A program made the translations under genes and the position numbers. The notes beneath the pieces are model-generated. The model had not been told where the DNA came from. It ran no database searches and saw nothing but the letters and a program-made list of their open reading frames with translations. Shown here one piece after another: positions 59,952 through 64,000 of a stretch of DNA of 64,000 nt. The number at the start of each line of letters is the position of its first letter. Within the stretch, counting starts at the first letter, position 1. The stretch comes from UBA2966 sp965242505 (GTDB taxonomy: Bacteria; Pseudomonadota; Alphaproteobacteria; UBA2966). The stretch covers positions 682,001-746,000 of the forward strand of contig OZ251449.1 of NCBI GenBank assembly GCA_965242505.1, given 5' to 3'.

Positions 59952-61130
59952 CTACGACGCCAGCAGCCCGCGGAAGCGGCGCATGGCTTCTCTGATGTTC
60001 TCGATGGAGTTGGCGTAGGAGAAACGGATGAATCCTTCGCCGTACTCCCCGAAGCTCGTACCCGCGACGGCGGCGACGCCGGCTTCCTCGATCAGCCGCG
60101 TTTGCAGGTCCCGGGAGGCGGCGCCGACGCCGGAGACGTTGGCGAAGGCGTAGAAGGCGCCGCCCGGCATGACGCAACGGACGCCGGGAACGTCGTTGAG
60201 CTCGTCGACGATGACCCGGCGGCGCTCGTCGAAGGCCCGCATCATTTCGTCCACGGCGTCCTGCGGGCCGGTCAGCGCCTCGACGCCGGCGTGCTGCGCG
60301 GCGGCGTTGACGCAGGAATGGTCGTTGACGCAGAGCTTGACGGCGTGGTCGATGAGCGGTTCGGGCCACAACGAATACCCGAGTCGCCAACCGGTCATGG
60401 CGTAGGTCTTGGACCAGCCGTCGAGCAGGATCAGGCGGTCGCGGATCTCCTCGTAACCGAGCAGGCTCGCGTGCGGCCGGCCGTCGTAGACCATGCGCGA
60501 GTAGATCTCGTCCGCCAGGACGCAGACGCGCGGATGGGCGGCGAGACCGTCGACCAGGATGTCGAGGTCGTCCCTGGAGACGACCCCGCCCGTGGGATTG
60601 GCGGGGCTGTTGACGATGATCAGCCGCGTGTCCGGCGTGATGCGGTCGAGCACTTCGCGCGGATCGAACGAGAACCCCGTCTCCTCGTGAAGCGGGATCG
60701 GCACCGGGGTGGCGCCGGAGAACCGAATCGCCGATTCGTAGATGGGGAAGCCCGGATTCGGGTACATGATCTCCGCGCCGGCCTCGCCGAACATCAGGCA
60801 CGAAAAGAACATCGTGGGCTTGCCGCCGGGAACGATCAGGATCAGGCCGGGATCCACCGACACGCCCCTCCGCCGCTCGATGTCGGCGGCCACCGCCTCG
60901 CGCAGCGCCGGGATGCCGATCGCGGGGGTGTAGCCGTGGTGGCCGTCCGCGAGGGCCCGCCTGCCCGCGGCGACGATGTTCGGCGGGGTCTTGAAGTCGG
61001 GCTGGCCGATGCCCAGGTTGATGATGTCGCGGCCTTCGCGCGCGAGCAGTTCGGCGCGGGCGAGAACCTCGAAGGCCGTCTCGGTGCCGAGATGGAGCAT
61101 CCGGTCGGCAAGCGTCGGCGCCGCTTTCAT
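59952..61130 (-). CDS. PLP-dependent aminotransferase, class I/II
   Basis: A 392-residue fold-type I aminotransferase. It begins near INLGIGQPDFKTPPNIVAAG; GGKPTMFFSCLMFGEAGAEI, NSPANPTGG, LADEIYSRMVYDG and LDGWSKTYAMTGWRLGYSLW (PLP-Lys in the SKT motif) follow. It resembles aspartate/aromatic aminotransferases. It is the first gene of an apparent five-gene unit with the small helper, amidase and hydantoinase genes (40-base gap), suggesting the final product of the pathway is an amino acid. Confidence 0.88.
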   Translation of the reverse strand: MKAAPTLADRMLHLGTETAFEVLARAELLAREGRDIINLGIGQPDFKTPPNIVAAGRRALADGHHGYTPAIGIPALREAVAADIERRRGVSVDPGLILIVPGGKPTMFFSCLMFGEAGAEIMYPNPGFPIYESAIRFSGATPVPIPLHEETGFSFDPREVLDRITPDTRLIIVNSPANPTGGVVSRDDLDILVDGLAAHPRVCVLADEIYSRMVYDGRPHASLLGYEEIRDRLILLDGWSKTYAMTGWRLGYSLWPEPLIDHAVKLCVNDHSCVNAAAQHAGVEALTGPQDAVDEMMRAFDERRRVIVDELNDVPGVRCVMPGGAFYAFANVSGVGAASRDLQTRLIEEAGVAAVAGTSFGEYGEGFIRFSYANSIENIREAMRRFRGLLAS

Positions 61131-61212
61131 GGGGCGGCACTATGCCACCGGATCCGCGGCCCGGCAATCGCGGCGGGGTGGGTGAGGGCGGCCGGAACGG
61201 CGGGGCCTCGCC

Positions 61213-61440
61213 CTACGCGGCGCGCCGGCCGGTGATCGCTTCCCGCAGCCCTTCGAGCAACCCCTCCAGCTTCGCCATGCGCTCCCGCAGGTCGTTCTGT
61301 CCCCGTTCGACGCGGTCGATGCGTTCGTTGATCTGGGCGTTGCCCTGGTCGATGCGCGCGCCCTGCCGGAGGATGAGGCCGGCCAGGGCGACGCCGACGG
61401 CGCCGACGGTCGCGAGGATGGTGGTGGTGGGGCCGTCCAT
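61213..61440 (-). CDS. mini membrane protein with heptad coiled coil
   Basis: A 75-residue protein: an N-terminal membrane helix (TILATVGAVGVALAGLILRQ), then a coiled coil of repeated RIDQGNAQINE-type heptads, and a conserved tail (GQNDLRERMAKLEGLLEGLR, EAITGRRAA). A longer copy with extra heptads and an in-frame stop lies at 63437-63760. It is adjacent to a broken coiled-coil gene with the opposite topology (C-terminal membrane helix, 61485-61920). Function unknown. Confidence 0.65.
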   Translation of the reverse strand: MDGPTTTILATVGAVGVALAGLILRQGARIDQGNAQINERIDRVERGQNDLRERMAKLEGLLEGLREAITGRRAA

Positions 61441-61484
61441 GCGCGAAGTCCAGGGCGATGGCGGCGACAAGGGAAGGGGCCGTC

Positions 61485-61920
61485 CTACGGGAGCAGCTGC
61501 ACGAGCGCCACGATGGCCGCGACGATCATGCCGGCGTTGGCGGCCACGATGGCGATGGCGATGCCGACGAAGCGGACCGTCAACCGCGTTTCGAGCGCGG
61601 CGAGTCCGGTATCGAGGTCGGCCCTGACTGACCGCGGCGACGTCGGCCTTGAGTTCGGTCCTGAGCGCGGCGACGTCGGCCCTGACCGCGGCCAGTCCGG
61701 TATCGAGGTCCACCTTGGCGGCGGCGAGTCCCTTGTCGAGGTCGGCCCTGACCGCGGCGAGTCCCTTGTCGAGATCGTCCTTGGTGGCGACGCCTTCCGT
61801 CACGGCGTCGCGGACGGCTTCGGCGTGGGCTTCGGCCTGGGCCTCGTCCACGCCGGCCGCCTTGAGGCGGCGCGCGTAGGTCAGCGTGTCGAAGCCGGTC
61901 ACGTGCGCGGTCGCGGTCAT
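61485..61920 (-). pseudogene. frameshifted DUF1640-like coiled-coil gene
   Basis: The head (GFDTLTYARRLKAAGVDEAQ) matches the genes at 35-1078. It is followed by an expanded coiled coil of 11-residue units (DLDKGLAAVRA, DLDKGLAAAKV, DLDTGLAAVRA and more). At about 61627-61634 a four-base tandem duplication (TGACTGAC on the plus strand, where sister units read TGAC once) shifts the frame. Past it, the other frame reads ADLDTGLAALETRLTVRFVG and a membrane helix ending VALVQLLP and a stop. Without the four bases the gene would be intact. Confidence 0.8.
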
Positions 61921-61990
61921 GGATCGAAGGCTACACCGTTGCGGGGCCGTCCGCAAGCGCGCGTTCGTGCGGGGCCCTCTCCTTGCATCT

Positions 61991-63331
61991 GAGCAACCGG
62001 ATAGATGGGTAACACTATAGACCGGATACATGGGTAACAGTGTTCCCGGTCTGTCCCGCTTCCGTGCGGCCCGGCCGGGCCGCACGGAAGCGGTGTAGCT
62101 TCTTCGACCTCCGATCGATGATCCCGAGGTCGACATCCGCGAAGCGGACGATCCAGTCGCCCCCGTCAGTCTCGGCCACGCCCACAGGCTCACCCCTCAG
62201 CGTCTCGCTGACGAAGACCAGATCGCCGCCCCACTTGATGGAGCCATCGGTGCGGACCCGGCGCATCGCGTGCTCGGCATCGTACCAGGGCTCCTCCAGG
62301 CGCTCGGGATGACGCCGCGACGACGACCGGTAGAACGCCGCAGGCGGCCTCTGCCCCAAGGCCTCATGCGGACGATGGACGTTGAAGTCCTGGCGGAAGC
62401 GGTCGAAGCGGGCCTGTTGCGCGTCCGCCGTCGCCGCCGGCGGCGTCGCGGTCTCGGCCTTCAACGTCCGATGCATCCGCTCATGCCTCCCGTTCTGCTG
62501 CGGCTGACCCCGCGCAATCCGCTCCACCGCGATCCCGGCCTTGATCCATTCCACCGACAGACGCGACAGACCCCCAGCCCCCGGACCGGCGAACGGCGCC
62601 CCGTTGTCCGAACGGATGGCCTCGGGAACCCCGTAGCGCCGGAACACCCGCCCCACCGCCGCCCCCACCGCAGCGGTCTGCGGCGGGACGATGACGCACG
62701 CCAACAGAAAGCGGCTGTAGGCGTCGGTGATCGTCAGCGGATCGCAGCGGACGCCGTCGCGGGTGCGAAACCACCCCTTGAAGTCGATGCACCACACGTC
62801 GTTGGGAGCCGCCACAGGGCGGAACGGACGACACGGAGCCGCCATCCGGCGACGCCGGCGACGGCGCGCCACCAGACCCTCCGCGCGCAGCAGGTCGCCC
62901 ATCGTGCTGGCCGCCGGCCACGCCACCTCGGGGTGCTCGCCCACCAACACCGCCCGCAGCTTGCGCGGACCCCAGTGCGGACGCGCGCGGCGCAAGGCGA
63001 TGATCGCCTCGGCCACCGACGGCGCCATCGACCGACCATGGCGACGCGGCGCACGCGACCGCTCGACCAGACCCTCCGGGCCGTCGCCGCGATACCGACC
63101 AAGCCACTTGTACCCGGTCTTGCGGCTGATGCCGTAGTGCTCGCACAGCGCCGTCATCGACCACTCGCCACGCAGATAGTCGGCAACGAAAACCAGCTTC
63201 TCGTCCATCGGACAGGTCTCCTTCCAGGGCATCGGCCGCACCTCCCGCACCTCCCGCACCTCCCGACCAACCCTCTAACCTGTTACCCATGTATCCGGTC
63301 TGAACTGTTACCTTTCTATCCGGTCTGTACC
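61991..63331 (-). mobile_element. IS481-family insertion sequence, copy 2
   Basis: About 1.34 kb, same orientation and end structure as copy 1 (20612-21943): doubled ACCGGATA...GGGTAACA repeats at each end. It differs by one extra 9-base unit (CACCTCCCG) before the transposase and by scattered substitutions. The right flank again enters a module B repeat via the same CATCCGGA spacer. It separates the two mini coiled-coil loci. Confidence 0.85.
62015..63232 (-). CDS. IS481-family transposase, copy 2
   Basis: A 405-residue transposase differing from copy 1 at about a dozen residues (for example VERSRAP versus VDRSRAP, VGEHPE versus VSQRPE, QRPPAAFYR versus QKPPATFYR). Helix-turn-helix and all DDE residues are intact. 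The copies therefore diverged some time ago or arrived separately. Same start choice (MPWKETCPMD). Confidence 0.9.
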   Translation of the reverse strand: MPWKETCPMDEKLVFVADYLRGEWSMTALCEHYGISRKTGYKWLGRYRGDGPEGLVERSRAPRRHGRSMAPSVAEAIIALRRARPHWGPRKLRAVLVGEHPEVAWPAASTMGDLLRAEGLVARRRRRRRMAAPCRPFRPVAAPNDVWCIDFKGWFRTRDGVRCDPLTITDAYSRFLLACVIVPPQTAAVGAAVGRVFRRYGVPEAIRSDNGAPFAGPGAGGLSRLSVEWIKAGIAVERIARGQPQQNGRHERMHRTLKAETATPPAATADAQQARFDRFRQDFNVHRPHEALGQRPPAAFYRSSSRRHPERLEEPWYDAEHAMRRVRTDGSIKWGGDLVFVSETLRGEPVGVAETDGGDWIVRFADVDLGIIDRRSKKLHRFRAARPGRTEAGQTGNTVTHVSGL

Positions 63332-63338
63332 ATCCGGA

Positions 63339-63420
63339 CCCCCCTCCCGACCTCCCCCCTGTCAGGGGGGAGGAGTATTCAGTGGGCAGGAGGGAGGAGC
63401 GTGGGTGGGATTGCGGTGGG
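63339..63420. repeat. module B repeat next to IS copy 2
   Basis: Inverted module B (63339-63375) followed by a degenerate partial copy (GGGCAGGAGGGAGGAG). It lies between the right end of IS copy 2 and the broken mini coiled-coil gene. Confidence 0.7.
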
Positions 63421-63436
63421 GGTCTGGGGCCTCGCC

Positions 63437-63760
63437 CTACGCGGCGCGCCGGCCGGTGATCGCTTCCCGCAGCCCTTCGAGCAACCCCTCCAGCTTCGCC
63501 ATGCGCTCCCGCAGGTCGTTCTGTCCCCGTTCGACGCGGTCGATGCGCCCGTTGATCTGGGCGTTGCCCTGGTCGATACGCTCGTTGATCTGGTCGATGC
63601 GCCCGTTGACCTAGTCGATGCGCTCGTTGACCTGGGCATTGCCCTGGTCGATGCGGTCGATTCGGTCGTCGAGGCGCGCGCCCTGCCGGAGGATGAGGCC
63701 GGCCAGGGCGACGCCGACGGCGCCGACGGTCGCGAGGATGGTGATGGTGGGGCCGTCCAT
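63437..63760 (-). pseudogene. expanded mini membrane/coiled-coil gene with an in-frame stop
   Basis: Nearly identical head (MDGPTITILATVGAVGVALA) and tail (ERMAKLEGLLEGLREAITGR) to the gene at 61213-61440, but with about 32 extra residues of heptads (DDRIDRIDQGNAQVNERID, VNGRIDQINERIDQ) in the middle. One heptad has TAG (63613-63611) where its neighbours have CAG, cutting the frame after about 50 codons. It would otherwise encode 107 residues. A new start after the stop is not evident. Confidence 0.75.
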
Positions 63761-63772
63761 GCGCGGAGTCTA

Positions 63773-64000
63773 GTGTCGTGTCCTTCAAATGACTGATACA
63801 TTGATGGTTGGTTTTCCAGCAGGAGTCCAGCCATGGCCCCCGGTCGCCCGATCGCCCCTCTCGTTCTCGACGATATCGAGAAATCCCAACTTCTCAGTCT
63901 CGCCAATGCGCGCTCCTTGCCTCATGGGCTGGTCCGGCGCGCGCAGATCGTCCTGGCCTGCGCCGAGGGCGAACCCAACGCCTCCATCGCCAGACGGATG
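63773..64000 (+). mobile_element. left end of an IS630-type element (cut by the window edge)
   Basis: A terminal sequence GTGTCGTGTCC begins right after a TA dinucleotide (63771-63772), which fits IS630-type insertion at TA. The transposase start follows. The element lies 12 bases upstream of the start of the broken mini coiled-coil gene. Confidence 0.6.
63833..64000 (+). CDS. IS630-family transposase, partial
   Basis: The first 56 codons of a transposase: APLVLDDIEKSQLLSLANAR, LPHGLVRRAQIVLACAEG and NASIARRM, the helix-turn-helix start of IS630-type enzymes (family pattern LVRRAxIVLxxAxGxxxxxIARRL). AGGAG lies 7 bases before the ATG. The rest, including the catalytic DDE residues, is outside the window. 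Confidence 0.8.
   Translation, partial: MAPGRPIAPLVLDDIEKSQLLSLANARSLPHGLVRRAQIVLACAEGEPNASIARRM

Noticed and set aside
338..63420. The repeated modules as a CRISPR array
   Set aside because: Copies are dispersed over 63 kb rather than regularly spaced, differ in module order, and no cas gene is present.
1..64000. tRNA, rRNA, tmRNA or a replication origin
   Set aside because: The spacers were read for cloverleaf arms, CCA ends and DnaA-box clusters and none was found. Without a covariance search small RNAs could still be missed.

Overview
The window is about 64 kb of very G+C-rich bacterial DNA with dense gene packing, many 4-base start/stop overlaps and Shine-Dalgarno led genes. Heterotetrameric sarcosine oxidase, TRAP transporters, GlnE/PII/type I glutamine synthetase, bactofilin and DUF1640-like coiled-coil proteins together suggest an alphaproteobacterium, perhaps Rhodospirillales-like. 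The taxonomy is inference, as no rRNA or tRNA gene is present.

Layout. 1-1.1 kb: three tiny membrane-anchored coiled-coil paralogues plus the fused ends of a deleted insertion sequence. 1.5-3.6 kb: an S9 prolyl oligopeptidase-type peptidase. 3.8-13.1 kb: a one-carbon locus, soxB-soxD-soxA-soxG-fhs, split between soxB and soxD by two candidate nucleases (an HNH enzyme and a single-HKD phospholipase-D-like enzyme). The second is bracketed by two copies of the soxD leader. 13.5-19.9 kb: an acyl-CoA carboxyltransferase, TRAP membrane subunits, a PLP decarboxylase/lyase and a TRAP binding protein. 20-22 kb: a lipoprotein and an IS481-family element. 22.2-27.3 kb: an amidohydrolase/succinate-CoA-ligase-like operon, an RraA-like protein and an SDR oxidoreductase. 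27.4-39.5 kb: housekeeping genes (bactofilin, M23 peptidase, peroxiredoxin, glnE, AsmA-like protein, tyrS, anmK, hydrolase). 39.7-45.3 kb: cysE, cysteine desulfurase, a phosphoesterase, a stand-alone RAM-domain protein, a DEAD-box helicase and a hydrolase. 45.5-46.1 kb: a decayed VapBC-type module. 46.3-53.9 kb: parE, a Schlafen/AlbA_2-ATPase-TPR protein, glnA, glnB and a purine-type permease. 54.3-61.1 kb: a hydantoinase/oxoprolinase-amidase-aminotransferase operon. 61.2-64 kb: broken and intact coiled-coil mini-genes, a second IS481 copy and the start of an IS630-type transposase.

A mosaic of G+C-rich palindromic repeats recurs at about a dozen sites. One module often starts directly at a gene's stop codon, and the IS481 copies lie next to another module. 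The most unusual structure is the nuclease pair inside the sarcosine oxidase operon with its duplicated, hairpin-rich leader. Next come the repeat-expanding coiled-coil mini-gene family at both window edges and the stop-codon-anchored mosaic repeat.
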